Position numbers and translations under genes: made by a program. 64,000 nt of DNA from Pedobacter roseus (GTDB lineage: Bacteria > Bacteroidota > Bacteroidia > Sphingobacteriales > Sphingobacteriaceae): positions 3,720,001 to 3,784,000 of the forward strand of contig NZ_CP060723.1 in NCBI RefSeq assembly GCF_014395225.1, in the 5' to 3' direction. This document shows, in pieces, positions 1 to 9,663 of this stretch; the stretch's first letter is position 1; every line of letters starts with the position of its first letter. Under the pieces are notes generated by a model. It did not search any database. It saw nothing but the letters and a program-made list of their open reading frames with translations, and was not told the DNA's origin.

Positions 1-1510
1 CATCAATTGGGCGCACATTTGCCCTGTTTCTAATCCCTGTATTCCTATACCAGGGCGATTTGTAATCTGAATTGCTTCTGGCATCAAAATAATAGGGCGA
101 TGAGGTAGGATAAGGTGTTTGCATGGTATTGATCTCGGCAGTAGAAACAGGAGATTTTGCACCACTTAAATAAGTTCCTGTATAATAAGTATCCTGGATC
201 CCGATATTTAAAAAGGCCCAGCCCAATTTGCCCTGTCCATCACGGTTTGCCGCTTCCGAAAAACGCAGATGTAAAAGACCTGCGCGATAAATGCCCCATT
301 TACCACCTTTATTAAAACTGCTCAGAATGGTATTGTTATCGGTTAATTTGGTAATCACCGGACCAGCTGCCGAGTTTTCGTAAGATAATCTTCCTCTTGC
401 GTCGTAAGGGATGCCGCTATATTGCCTTTGAGCAGCCCAGTTATCTATCGCAGCCTGCGAAGGTTTGATTAAATATTTGCCATATATGGAAGAGCAAACA
501 TCAACCATTGGATTACCGGGTTTATAACTTGGGTTATAGGGTATGCCCCAAAAGAACTCCGAATTCCAGGTAATATTATTAGTGGGCTGTATAAACATAT
601 TGCGCCAACCACCATCGGTAATTAAAGCACCTTCATCCTGGGCCCTGGTATAACGAACCACCAGATCGTTATAGGCAGAGCTTAAATAACCAACTACTTT
701 ATACGCATCAAACTGTACATTGATATTGCTATTGGTATTTTCAACATTCATCACCTTAGCATAATTCTCTGCAGCCTTTAAATAATTGCCTTTCCACAAA
801 TATAAATCGCCCAGGATAAAAGGTTTACAGATGAATATTTTTTGGGTGTTTTGTCCGTCGATGGCCACATTTAATGCATTGCCTGCCGGATAAGAATAAA
901 CCTCTTTGTAAGGCAGTTTTTCGGTAAAATCAATTAGTCGGGTTAACAGTTCATCGAAAGATATGCGAGGGTAAAGGCTTAAATTTTTAACATCTTCTAC
1001 CTTCTCTACCGGTTCGGTGATATAGGGAACGCTACCGTACTGTGCACCCAGCTGTAAATAGATAAAACTGCGCAAAGCACCCAAATCGGAATAATGTTTA
1101 TTGTAATCATCAACACTCATCCTATGGTCGGCAAGCATTAAATTAAAGTTTTTGAGTGCGTCGTTAATATTTAAGATTACCGCGTAGTAAGGCCTTGGAT
1201 CGATATAAGGATTATCTTTGCTGGTGGTGTGGTTTGATAGTTGCTTTAAATAAGCATCGGCATTACCTGTAGCCTCTACCAGATCGCCACGCAGTTCGTT
1301 TTGTAAAATGTATAACTTTTCGAGCCCCAAAAACTGGCCATAAGCACCAATTACGGCTGCATCTGCATCACCCACATTCCGATAAGCATTGGTAATATCC
1401 AATTTATCTTCGGGTACTTCGTCTGTAATTTTTTTGCACGACCATGAACCTATTGCAAGCAGGGCTACCGCTAATAGGGCAATAACTTTTTTATTAAAAT
1501 CCATCTTCAT
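1..1510 (-). CDS. SusD-like outer-membrane glycan-binding lipoprotein, C-terminus off the window
   Basis: RagB/SusD-family surface lipoprotein that would cap the SusC channel encoded just upstream. The frame opens with ATG at 1510 (a second in-frame ATG is at 1504) and stays open to base 1, about 503 codons, so the C-terminus is missing. The N-terminus is hydrophobic and ends in a lipobox-like GSWSC (Cys about residue 25) followed by KKITDEVPEDKLD, typical of SusD proteins. The last visible residues, YRNTGIRNRANVRPID, resemble the conserved C-terminal part of the family. The start lies 18 bp after the SusC stop, so the two are cotranscribed. It is the last visible gene of the operon that begins at 15171. 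Family assignment is firm; the ligand is inferred. Confidence 0.9.
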   Translation of the reverse strand, partial: MKMDFNKKVIALLAVALLAIGSWSCKKITDEVPEDKLDITNAYRNVGDADAAVIGAYGQFLGLEKLYILQNELRGDLVEATGNADAYLKQLSNHTTSKDNPYIDPRPYYAVILNINDALKNFNLMLADHRMSVDDYNKHYSDLGALRSFIYLQLGAQYGSVPYITEPVEKVEDVKNLSLYPRISFDELLTRLIDFTEKLPYKEVYSYPAGNALNVAIDGQNTQKIFICKPFILGDLYLWKGNYLKAAENYAKVMNVENTNSNINVQFDAYKVVGYLSSAYNDLVVRYTRAQDEGALITDGGWRNMFIQPTNNITWNSEFFWGIPYNPSYKPGNPMVDVCSSIYGKYLIKPSQAAIDNWAAQRQYSGIPYDARGRLSYENSAAGPVITKLTDNNTILSSFNKGGKWGIYRAGLLHLRFSEAANRDGQGKLGWAFLNIGIQDTYYTGTYLSGAKSPVSTAEINTMQTPYPTSSPYYFDARSNSDYKSPWYRNTGIRNRANVRPID

Positions 1511-1528
1511 CTTTTTATACATTATCAA

Positions 1529-4500
1529 TTATAAACCAATTCTAACGCCCAGTTGGAACGACCTGAACTGAGGCTCTAAGGTGGTATCTACACCTTGTGT
1601 GAAGATACTGCCCGAGGCACTAAACTCAGGATCGTAACCTAAGTAATTGGTTAAGGTAAATACATTATTGGCTGTTGCATAAAGCCTGGCATATTTAATT
1701 GCCTTTGCTTTTAGCGGTACATTATAGGTTAAATTCAGGGTGCGCAAACGTAGGTAAGCGCCGTCTTCGATCCACCGGTCAGAAAATTGTGCGTTGCCCA
1801 TTGGGTCGCCAAAACTTGCTTTTGGCACATTGGTTACCTGGCCTTCTCCACGCCAGCGGTTCCGAACAATATCAGTCTGGTTATAGTAACTGTTTCCCGA
1901 TTCCAATACCGAACGGGTATAGTTGTAAATGTCGTTGCCCGCCACAAAAGAGAAGAACACATCTAAACTCCAGTTTTTATAACTGAACGTATTGTTAATA
2001 CTCCCATATATATCGGGGTTAGGATCGCCGATTACCACACGGTCTGCATCATTAATGATCTTATCGCCATTGGTATCGATAAACCTGGTATCTCCACCTG
2101 TAAATGGAACCAATGCACCTGAACTATTCCTGATTGACAGCCCTGCAGCAGTAGCTTCGGCAGTGGTGGCATACACACCATTGGTACGTTGCCCGTAAAA
2201 TAAATTCGCCGTTTGGCCCACCCTTGTTAAATAGGTGCCATTGGCATAACTGGTTAAAATATCTATGTTGCCTGGCAAACTGTTTATTTTATTCTTGTAC
2301 GTACCCAGGGTAATGCCTAAATCCCATTTTAAGGTTTTATTTAAAATGCGGCTGTTTAAACCAAAATCCAATCCTGAGGTACGCATACCACCCTGGTTAT
2401 CGATATAAGAATTGATACCGCCCACTGATGCAACAGGCACATAAGCCAACATTTTACTGGTGGTATGGATGTAATAATCGAGGCTCAGGCTTAAACGCTC
2501 ATTAAAAAATGAAGCATCTATACCGGTATTGAATTTGGCTACCTGCTCCCACTGGATGCCCGGGTTGGCGATGTTGCCACGAACAAGCCCCTGTAAGCCC
2601 AACAGGTTTTGAGAAACATAATATTGCCTGTTGTTGTAGTTACCAATATCATCGTTACCAACCAAACCATAGCTTAACCTGAATTTCAATAAATCGATGT
2701 ATTTATAATCGCGCATAAAATTCTCCGAAGAGATTAACCACGCAGCACTTAACGCAGGCAAAATAGCCGATTTATTACCGAGGATATCTAAACCATAACC
2801 GCCAATGTAGCGTACTGAAGAAGAAATATCTTTTCGGCCAAACCTCGACGACTGATCTACAGCAGCGTTAAGGCTTAAATAATACTTGTCCTTATAGTTA
2901 TAATTGGCTGTGAAATAACTATTCAAATTGCTCCATTTACCAATATCACCTCCAAAATAGCGCAGGGCGGCATTACTGTTGCCAATACTGATCAATACAT
3001 CAGTTGCGGAGTTGTAACCAATGGCATAATCCTGCTCGCTCTGGCTCGAAGTATACCGTGTACCCAATGCCGCATGTAAAGTATGATCATTACCAAACCT
3101 ACGGTCGAAGCTTAAATGCAAATCGTCGAAAACACTGAAGTAACGAATCACCTGCGTTCCCAGTTTACTATCGCCAATGGTTGTTGGCAAAATTTCGTTG
3201 GTTACTCCTTTACGCGGAATAAATAAAGTTTCCTGTGTTTTATCGTAGGTTACACCAGTTAGATTAGAAAGCTTGAAGGTTTTATTAAAGGCATAATCAA
3301 AATTAATATTACCAAAAAAGCGATAGGCTTTTTTCTGGTTCAGGCCTTTTTCTATTAACGCCCGCGGGTTACTTACGCCCAAAGTATCCGCTTCGGCCAG
3401 GTTTGGCGAAACCGCTCCGGTTGCACTAATTTCGTTTACGGCCAAAAACGGAGCCTTAACCAGCGACAGGAAGATGGGGTTTGAACGGGCCGATAAACCC
3501 TGGTCTTTTAATCGCTGCTCGGTATAGGTAAATGATAAATTGGTATTCCCGGTAAGTTTCTTGGTTAAATTCAGGTCGCTGTTAAAACGCATTGAATATT
3601 TATTGTTGCTAGTCGAATCTATAATGCCCTTATCAGCCGAGTAGCCTGCCGAAAGTGCATATTTGGCAATGTTATCGCCGCCACTTACTTTCAGAAAATA
3701 ACTCTGATCGATGCTATTTTTAAATACCTCATCCTGCCAATCGGTATTTTGATGATACATGTGGTATGTTGGATTGGTTACCGGATTTGGATCATCGTTC
3801 ATATAGGGTTTAGCGGCAATAACACTTGCGCTTAAACCCTGGCTTTTCAACACATCAGATAAATAACTACGATAATCGTCTACCCCCATTACATTAATTT
3901 TTTTAGGCTTTAAATTGATCCCTGTATAGGCAGAAAAATCGATCAATGTAGCCAGATCTTTAGCATGGCTGGTGGTAATGATCATTACGCCATTAGCAGC
4001 CTTGGTACCATAAACCGCAGCGGCCGATGCATCTTTAATCAGAGTGATGTTTTCGATATCCCGAACATCGATAAACTGTAAAGGATTGTTTTTGTGACCG
4101 GTAGTAAGCGATGTACCATAAGAATTGGCATCGTAAACCATTCCATCAACAACATATAATGGCTGGTTCGAGGCATACAGGGAAGTAAAACCGCGTACAA
4201 ACACATCGGCACCAATACCTGGTGTTCCCGATCTTCTTATCGAGTTAACCCCAGCCATGCGGCCTTGCAGGTAACTGTCTGGCGTTTCCGAATTAACGTT
4301 CCAGCCGCCCTGAGGGTTCAGATAACTTAAGGCTGATTGAGAACGGGCCAGGTTTTGTGTACCAGTAGGCAATACTACCTCGGTAAATAAAGAGTTGTAG
4401 GTAGCTGGATAAATTTTAATGGTAACTAACTTGCCTTTATGTACCGGTAATAATTTGGTGTGGTAATTGGTAAAACTGACTAAGATAGTCGCGTTAAAAT

Positions 4501-4792
4501 CGGGAACAACAATGCTGAACTTCCCATTATTATCGGTTAAAGCACCCGAAAAATCGGTTACGGTAAGTTTGGCTCCGGTGATGGGCTTATTGGTATATCC
4601 ATCTACCACAACGCCTGCTATTTTCTGGCCTACCAATTTTTTCTGTCTCACCTTTACCGTTGTGGTATCGGTACTGTATTGGCTCGAATCTGTTTTGCTG
4701 GTATCGGTTTGCTGAGCAAGAGCCATAGCGGAGCACATCAGCCCAAACAGCGCGAGTAAAATTCCTTTTCTTATGATGGTAAAATTATGCAT
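1529..4792 (-). CDS. SusC-like TonB-dependent outer-membrane transporter
   Basis: SusC/RagA-type TonB-dependent receptor of 1087 residues that imports oligosaccharides across the outer membrane. Visible parts in order: signal peptide ending near AMALAQ (residues 1-26); a Ser/Thr/Asp-rich linker of about 25 residues; a carboxypeptidase-regulatory-like beta-sandwich (about 53-140, GVVVDGYTNKPITGAKLTV); a plug domain (about 150-280) with the family signatures VDGMVYD and IKDASAAAVYGTKAANGVMII; and a beta-barrel to the C-terminus ending RSFQLGVRIGL. The Ser/Thr-rich linker before the regulatory domain is absent from the other complete SusC proteins in this window. It lies downstream of two FAS1 lipoproteins and 18 bp upstream of its SusD, and is the second SusC of the same operon. 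Confidence 0.95.
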   Translation of the reverse strand: MHNFTIIRKGILLALFGLMCSAMALAQQTDTSKTDSSQYSTDTTTVKVRQKKLVGQKIAGVVVDGYTNKPITGAKLTVTDFSGALTDNNGKFSIVVPDFNATILVSFTNYHTKLLPVHKGKLVTIKIYPATYNSLFTEVVLPTGTQNLARSQSALSYLNPQGGWNVNSETPDSYLQGRMAGVNSIRRSGTPGIGADVFVRGFTSLYASNQPLYVVDGMVYDANSYGTSLTTGHKNNPLQFIDVRDIENITLIKDASAAAVYGTKAANGVMIITTSHAKDLATLIDFSAYTGINLKPKKINVMGVDDYRSYLSDVLKSQGLSASVIAAKPYMNDDPNPVTNPTYHMYHQNTDWQDEVFKNSIDQSYFLKVSGGDNIAKYALSAGYSADKGIIDSTSNNKYSMRFNSDLNLTKKLTGNTNLSFTYTEQRLKDQGLSARSNPIFLSLVKAPFLAVNEISATGAVSPNLAEADTLGVSNPRALIEKGLNQKKAYRFFGNINFDYAFNKTFKLSNLTGVTYDKTQETLFIPRKGVTNEILPTTIGDSKLGTQVIRYFSVFDDLHLSFDRRFGNDHTLHAALGTRYTSSQSEQDYAIGYNSATDVLISIGNSNAALRYFGGDIGKWSNLNSYFTANYNYKDKYYLSLNAAVDQSSRFGRKDISSSVRYIGGYGLDILGNKSAILPALSAAWLISSENFMRDYKYIDLLKFRLSYGLVGNDDIGNYNNRQYYVSQNLLGLQGLVRGNIANPGIQWEQVAKFNTGIDASFFNERLSLSLDYYIHTTSKMLAYVPVASVGGINSYIDNQGGMRTSGLDFGLNSRILNKTLKWDLGITLGTYKNKINSLPGNIDILTSYANGTYLTRVGQTANLFYGQRTNGVYATTAEATAAGLSIRNSSGALVPFTGGDTRFIDTNGDKIINDADRVVIGDPNPDIYGSINNTFSYKNWSLDVFFSFVAGNDIYNYTRSVLESGNSYYNQTDIVRNRWRGEGQVTNVPKASFGDPMGNAQFSDRWIEDGAYLRLRTLNLTYNVPLKAKAIKYARLYATANNVFTLTNYLGYDPEFSASGSIFTQGVDTTLEPQFRSFQLGVRIGL

Positions 4793-4818
4793 AGTCTTTT
4801 TTTGAGTCAGATTACTTA

Positions 4819-6243
4819 TTAAGGAAGAATAGGTTCAAATCGCAGGTAATCTAAAATGAGCGTATTTTGGTTAACCGAAGTGGTATTGGCAGCCGTTAAG
4901 CGTAGTTGCAATGTCCCATATTGTTGAGGAGTGTAATCGCCAAGGTAAACCTCTGCGTAATTTAAAGGCGTTACAGTCTGTGTGGCAAATAAATCGAAAA
5001 CCAAAGTTGTTGGGTTGTAAATAAAATACCTTTGGGTAAAATTAGCTACCTGGGCATCACCTGGTCCGCCTGATATGGCCCTTGCATATACTTTGTATTT
5101 AACTGAGGCAACGGTTGATAGGTACTGAACATAATATTCGGCAACGCCATGGTTGTACACTTCAATATCTTTATAGGAGATGCCCTTATCATCCAGCTTT
5201 AGCCGGTAAAGTGTATTGCCTGTTCTATCCGACCTAAAACTAAAAGGAAATTCGCCCTCGATTTTAAAGGTAGGCACTTTATCTTTGGTTCTGAAAGGCA
5301 ATGCATTCATGACGTATACTATTCCGTTACTGGCGCGGTACGATTTTACAATAGCCGATTTTTTGATGGGAATTTTAACACCCCTTGTCGAAATCAGGGT
5401 ATCAGGTAATTTATCCAAAGTGTATAAACCTTTTGCTACCAGATCGCGCACCAAAATAAATGCGCCTCCATTTGGGTAAAATGGCTCTAAACGGTTGCGC
5501 TCAGTATTGAATGTAGCATCCTGCAACATAAAAAAGGTGTATTGCTGGCTTTCTGTCCTCAAATCGGCAACACTGTTCCAATAGGCATTTCTTGATACCA
5601 TTGGTGGGTTGGGTGCAAATATCGGATTGCCCAAAGCATTGTAACCAATAATGGTTGCATTGGCGGTATCGATAACCTGTATAGATAAATTGGCAATGTA
5701 CTTGGTTTGGATGGCTGCATCGGTACTGCTAAGCATAAAATCCCAAACATTTAACTTGGTTGGCACCGCTTTATCAATCACATATAAAGCACCGTTCTTT
5801 ACAAAAGCAGGTTTACCTACAATAGCCGCTTCTTCGAAAGTAGGCCCCACCATGGTGGCGTATTTTGTATTTTGAAGTAGTACCTTAACTGTATCGGTAA
5901 GCCCTTTAGGTGCAGCGGTAGCGGTTAAACCGATGTGGTTGGCCACAAAATCTTTCAGTTTAACAGGATCGCTCACAATGGCGGCATCAAGCGTTGCCAA
6001 TGCATCATTTGTTGGCGCCCACACCGTATAGGTTTGGGATGAAGTGAGCAGTTTATCATAACCGGTACTCCTCACGTATTCGGCAAACTTACTTAAGTTA
6101 GACTGGCTGGCAATTTTTTGCAACAGATCAGTGGAATTGTCCACATTCACAATCTCGCTATGCTCCTCCAATGCATTTTTACAACTCCCCAGCCAAAACA
6201 CAGCGCTCAGTAATAATATGATATGTAGTATATTTCTTTTCAT
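4819..6243 (-). CDS. Fasciclin (FAS1)-domain lipoprotein with C-terminal beta-sandwich-like region
   Basis: Predicted surface lipoprotein of 474 residues. The frame is open from 6318, but the start at 6243 is preferred because it gives MKRNILHIILLLSAVFWLGS followed by a lipobox Cys (residue 21). Residues about 35-165 form a FAS1 domain: LSKFAEYVRSTGYDKLL, then VWAPTNDALATL, then GALYVIDKAVPT. The rest (about 170-474) is less clear. Its end, NTLILDYLRFEPILP, resembles the closing strand of galactose-binding-like beta-sandwiches found in DUF5108-type FAS1 proteins. It lies between the 611-residue FAS1 gene and a SusC gene. FAS1 domains mediate adhesion in other proteins; glycan binding here is inferred from context and no enzyme motif is seen. 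Confidence 0.85.
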   Translation of the reverse strand: MKRNILHIILLLSAVFWLGSCKNALEEHSEIVNVDNSTDLLQKIASQSNLSKFAEYVRSTGYDKLLTSSQTYTVWAPTNDALATLDAAIVSDPVKLKDFVANHIGLTATAAPKGLTDTVKVLLQNTKYATMVGPTFEEAAIVGKPAFVKNGALYVIDKAVPTKLNVWDFMLSSTDAAIQTKYIANLSIQVIDTANATIIGYNALGNPIFAPNPPMVSRNAYWNSVADLRTESQQYTFFMLQDATFNTERNRLEPFYPNGGAFILVRDLVAKGLYTLDKLPDTLISTRGVKIPIKKSAIVKSYRASNGIVYVMNALPFRTKDKVPTFKIEGEFPFSFRSDRTGNTLYRLKLDDKGISYKDIEVYNHGVAEYYVQYLSTVASVKYKVYARAISGGPGDAQVANFTQRYFIYNPTTLVFDLFATQTVTPLNYAEVYLGDYTPQQYGTLQLRLTAANTTSVNQNTLILDYLRFEPILP

Positions 6244-6335
6244 TTTTATTCTTTTATTCCCTTTTACAGGTCTATTATTTTTCTGTAATATGAGGTTGTA
6301 CCACCATGTATGTGGCACAACCTCCTATTTAATGG

Positions 6336-8171
6336 TTAGGGTTTTTGAAAAATCAGGCCGTCTTTACCTGGTGAAAACCTTGGATAGTTCTGGTCATCAT
6401 TTTCTGGTATAAAATGAATCATATCGAGCCAGGTATTGCTGCTCGCTTCTGCACCGCCAACCATGGTTAACCTGATCCAGTGCCTGTCGGTAGTAGTAAT
6501 ATTTACTGTTCCAGCTAATCTGCCTGTTGCTGTAGGCCAGTTATTTTTAACAGCAGGCTGAATTAAACCCGCATTGCCATTTTTATCTTTATCATTTGTG
6601 GTAGCCAGATAACGTTTAAAGCCCTGGGCCAGCATTAAGGGGTCGGAACTCGCTAAGGCCGCACCAGCATCTGTCATTCCAGATGACCCGAGTGTTTGTC
6701 TAAAATCTATCAGATTTGGCAATACCTGAGCATCAGGCGTTCCAACATCCATAGCAATCTGACAAAGTGGTCCGCTACCAAATTGGCTATAACATATCCA
6801 AACTTTGTATTTACCTTTTACCAACATTGGCGTTTTCAGTTCAACCCAAATTGCACGGTTTGCATTTGTTAAACCTAATGATAGGTTTAACTTATCATCA
6901 TAAGCGATCCTTCTTGTAGCACCAAAAACAGATACAAAATAGTCGTAATTCTGAGGAAGTGTTGCTTTTGCCGGATTGTTCACCCTCATTCCCGAAAGAA
7001 TAGGCGCACCATTTGCAATTAAGGGGATTGTACCCCCTGTTGCACCGTTTCGGCCTCTCCAGATCGGATTTGCTTTTAACTCGGGTTGGTCGCAAACATC
7101 GAAGAATACGCCAGTTGGGTAACGTACTTTAATGGCATATAGGTTTTTAGTTTCGTGCAGTACGCCATTGGCTGTAGTAATGTTGCTAAAAGTTCTGTTT
7201 ACTTCTACCCCAGGTTCTAACACACCGTTAAACTCATCGTCGTTAAGTAAAATCCGTTGATTAACATATTTAGTAGTTACTACTTCTTTTGGCGCTAAAG
7301 TATTAATCGTTGATGAGGCAATAATATCAGGTGTGTATGTTGCACCGGCCGAAAGGTGGTAGGCAATGTATAACCACAAACTATCGCTATGGTTTTTGGG
7401 ATCGCCCGTTTTAGAAAATTTAGCTTTAAACGCTTCATAACTGGAGTAACCAGCTTTTACCAAAGCAGAATCTGATTCGATAATGGCAGTTTGAAGGCGA
7501 CGGGTGGTATCTTTTACTGCCGATGAGGCCACATTTAACGAATCATAGAAACCGGTTTCTTTTAAGGCCTGCGTAAAATATTTATATCGGCCGCTTGCCT
7601 CGATGGTTTGGGCCGTTGTTAATGTTGCGGGAATGAGAACGTGATCTATCACATGGATAATCCCATTTCCCAGCCTTACATTGGATTGGCTAATTTTCGC
7701 CTGTTTATTTACAATATAGCTACTTACACCGCCGTCGTTTATTGCACCTGTTTGCAGGTACTGGCCATATAATGTAATCTGAGGCAATTTTCCATCAGTA
7801 AAGCGATTGGTTGCAACCGTATCGGGCAGCAAATGGAATTTAACCATATCCTTCGATTGCTCAACAGTTAAATCGGAAACATTTGCTTTGCCAATGCCTT
7901 TAAGCCAGGCGGTTACTGCATCATTTGTAGGCGTAAATAAGGTATATCGGCCATAAGCGCCCAAATAGCCCGCTGTTCCCGAGCGCTCTACAATCTGCCT
8001 CATCATCGAGAACTTCTCCGGGTATTTATCTAAATAACCGGTAATGTTTACATCATCTGTAGTGGCTAAAGTGTACGATTCTCTTTTACATGCATTTATA
8101 AATATAAAAGCAATAACGCATATCACCATCAATATGGCGAAGCTGCGTACATTTGGATTATTTTTCATCAT
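6336..8171 (-). CDS. Fasciclin (FAS1)-domain lipoprotein, two FAS1-like units
   Basis: Predicted surface lipoprotein of 611 residues. A hydrophobic N-terminus ends in IFINAC (lipobox Cys about residue 28). The first FAS1 unit (about 40-185) contains FSMMRQIVERSG, LFTPTNDAVTAWL and NGIIHVIDHVLIP. A second, more diverged unit (about 190-355) starts near RYKYFTQALKETGFYDSLN and ends near NGVLHETKNLYAIK. The C-terminal 250 residues finish with WIRLTMVGGAEASSNTWLD and IHFIPEN, which look like a carbohydrate-binding-type beta-sandwich (inference). The start is 8 bp after the SusD stop and the stop is 92 bp before the next FAS1 gene, so it belongs to the same operon. MM at the start leaves a one-codon ambiguity. 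No catalytic motif is recognised. Confidence 0.85.
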   Translation of the reverse strand: MMKNNPNVRSFAILMVICVIAFIFINACKRESYTLATTDDVNITGYLDKYPEKFSMMRQIVERSGTAGYLGAYGRYTLFTPTNDAVTAWLKGIGKANVSDLTVEQSKDMVKFHLLPDTVATNRFTDGKLPQITLYGQYLQTGAINDGGVSSYIVNKQAKISQSNVRLGNGIIHVIDHVLIPATLTTAQTIEASGRYKYFTQALKETGFYDSLNVASSAVKDTTRRLQTAIIESDSALVKAGYSSYEAFKAKFSKTGDPKNHSDSLWLYIAYHLSAGATYTPDIIASSTINTLAPKEVVTTKYVNQRILLNDDEFNGVLEPGVEVNRTFSNITTANGVLHETKNLYAIKVRYPTGVFFDVCDQPELKANPIWRGRNGATGGTIPLIANGAPILSGMRVNNPAKATLPQNYDYFVSVFGATRRIAYDDKLNLSLGLTNANRAIWVELKTPMLVKGKYKVWICYSQFGSGPLCQIAMDVGTPDAQVLPNLIDFRQTLGSSGMTDAGAALASSDPLMLAQGFKRYLATTNDKDKNGNAGLIQPAVKNNWPTATGRLAGTVNITTTDRHWIRLTMVGGAEASSNTWLDMIHFIPENDDQNYPRFSPGKDGLIFQKP

Positions 8172-8179
8172 GCTAAAAT

Positions 8180-9652
8180 TTATTTGGTGTAAAATGGATT
8201 TTGGACAAGTTTTGAATCAGCAAAAAGCTCGTTTTCATTAATTGGTAAATAATGGCTGTTTACATCCCTAAATTTGGCTATAGCCGATTGTTGTACAGCT
8301 GGTGATACCGTTCGGGCGACCATTTCGAGCAGTACGTTTAAACGGCGATAATTTTCATGTTTTGCTATGCGCAATAAATCATACCAGCGTTTGCCTTCAA
8401 AAGCAAACTCCCTCGATCGTTCTGCCAATATATAATCGCATATCGCATCCTTATCATTTTCATCAGGGCTTTGCTCGGTCATTTTAACCGCGTTTCTTTT
8501 CAACCTCAAATCTTTAATGAGGTTAATGGCATCTGCCCCTGCCCCCGTATAAGCCAAAGCCTCTGCTTTTAGCATCCAGATATCGGATAAGCGGTAAGCC
8601 TGCCAGTTTACATACGAAGGGTTTTCGGTACCATATTTAACAATACTGTTATCGCCACTGTAAAATGCCGAAGCCCGGATGTCATAAATGCGGTCGGGAT
8701 CCACATCATCCGGAGTGAATATATCGGAGGTTAAAATACCCGAAGCAATAAAGCGTTTTTTAGATTGTACGAGTAAATTATAGAATACGTTGTTTACCGA
8801 ATTCTTGTTCGAGAATTCGAAAATGGTTTCTGTCGAACTGCCATTGTAAAATACGTTAGTATACCAACCAGAACCTGCGCCCTGAACGGCAAATTTCTGC
8901 GAATCCATAATTTTGTTGCATTCGGTAATGCAGCCGGTAAAATTATCCATCCATAAATACACATCGGCCAACAAGGCATTAACCGTAAATTTTGTAATTC
9001 GTCCCTTATCTGATACAGTATTGCCATACGTGTTTACCGCACCGGCCTCAGCCTTTTTTAAGTCGGCTACGATCTGATTCAGAATATCAGCACCAGGTGT
9101 TTTAGTAAGCTCCTGCAAATCGGTATCTTTTGATGAAGACGTTAATTTTAAGGGTACATCCCTAAAATTCCTGACCAGATAAAAATACATCATGCTCCTG
9201 AGGGCGAGTGCCTCACTGATATAGGCATTTAATTGTGCATCGGTTAAGGTAGGATCGGTTTCCTTTACCGCAGGTGCAAAATCCAGTACGGTATTGCAAA
9301 AGTTAATGGTTCGGTAAAAAGCAGCCCAGCTGGTTAAGGTATTGCTTTGAACAATATTGTTGTCAAAAATATCCTTCTCCTCAATGGTTCCATTTGGTCC
9401 GGCATCAATCATGTCAGCCCGTATTTCGCCATATATAAATATATATTCGGTTAAAGCTTTATCTGTAATATTCGGTGGAGAGGCCAATAAAGAAGCGTAA
9501 CAGCCTGCAACCGCGGCCTGAATATCTTCTTTGGTTTTCCAAAAGCCCTGACGGGTAATGCCATCCCGGGGCTGTAAATCCAACCATTTTTTACATGAGC
9601 TGCTCATGATCAGCATCACGATTATGCCAATACTATATAAAATCTTTTTCAT
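8180..9652 (-). CDS. SusD-like glycan-binding lipoprotein
   Basis: RagB/SusD-family lipoprotein of 490 residues, partner of the SusC encoded 11 bp upstream. The N-terminus MKKILYSIGIIVMLIMSSSC is a signal peptide with lipobox Cys20, followed by KKWLDLQPRDGITRQGFWKT, the standard start of SusD proteins. TPR-like helices with the family pattern ALALRSMMYFYLVRNFRDVP lie near 150-170, and the C-terminal RSREFAFEGKRWYDLLR and YLPINENELFAD are hallmark SusD segments. Length is in the usual range for the family. Its place between SusC and FAS1 genes suggests that SusD and the FAS1 lipoproteins share the cell surface around one transporter. Confidence 0.95.
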   Translation of the reverse strand: MKKILYSIGIIVMLIMSSSCKKWLDLQPRDGITRQGFWKTKEDIQAAVAGCYASLLASPPNITDKALTEYIFIYGEIRADMIDAGPNGTIEEKDIFDNNIVQSNTLTSWAAFYRTINFCNTVLDFAPAVKETDPTLTDAQLNAYISEALALRSMMYFYLVRNFRDVPLKLTSSSKDTDLQELTKTPGADILNQIVADLKKAEAGAVNTYGNTVSDKGRITKFTVNALLADVYLWMDNFTGCITECNKIMDSQKFAVQGAGSGWYTNVFYNGSSTETIFEFSNKNSVNNVFYNLLVQSKKRFIASGILTSDIFTPDDVDPDRIYDIRASAFYSGDNSIVKYGTENPSYVNWQAYRLSDIWMLKAEALAYTGAGADAINLIKDLRLKRNAVKMTEQSPDENDKDAICDYILAERSREFAFEGKRWYDLLRIAKHENYRRLNVLLEMVARTVSPAVQQSAIAKFRDVNSHYLPINENELFADSKLVQNPFYTK

Positions 9653-9663
9653 GATGTTGCTGA

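Noticed and set aside
6244-6318. N-terminal extension of the FAS1 protein
   Set aside because: The extra 25 residues have no signal features, while the start at 6243 gives a clean lipoprotein signal peptide.
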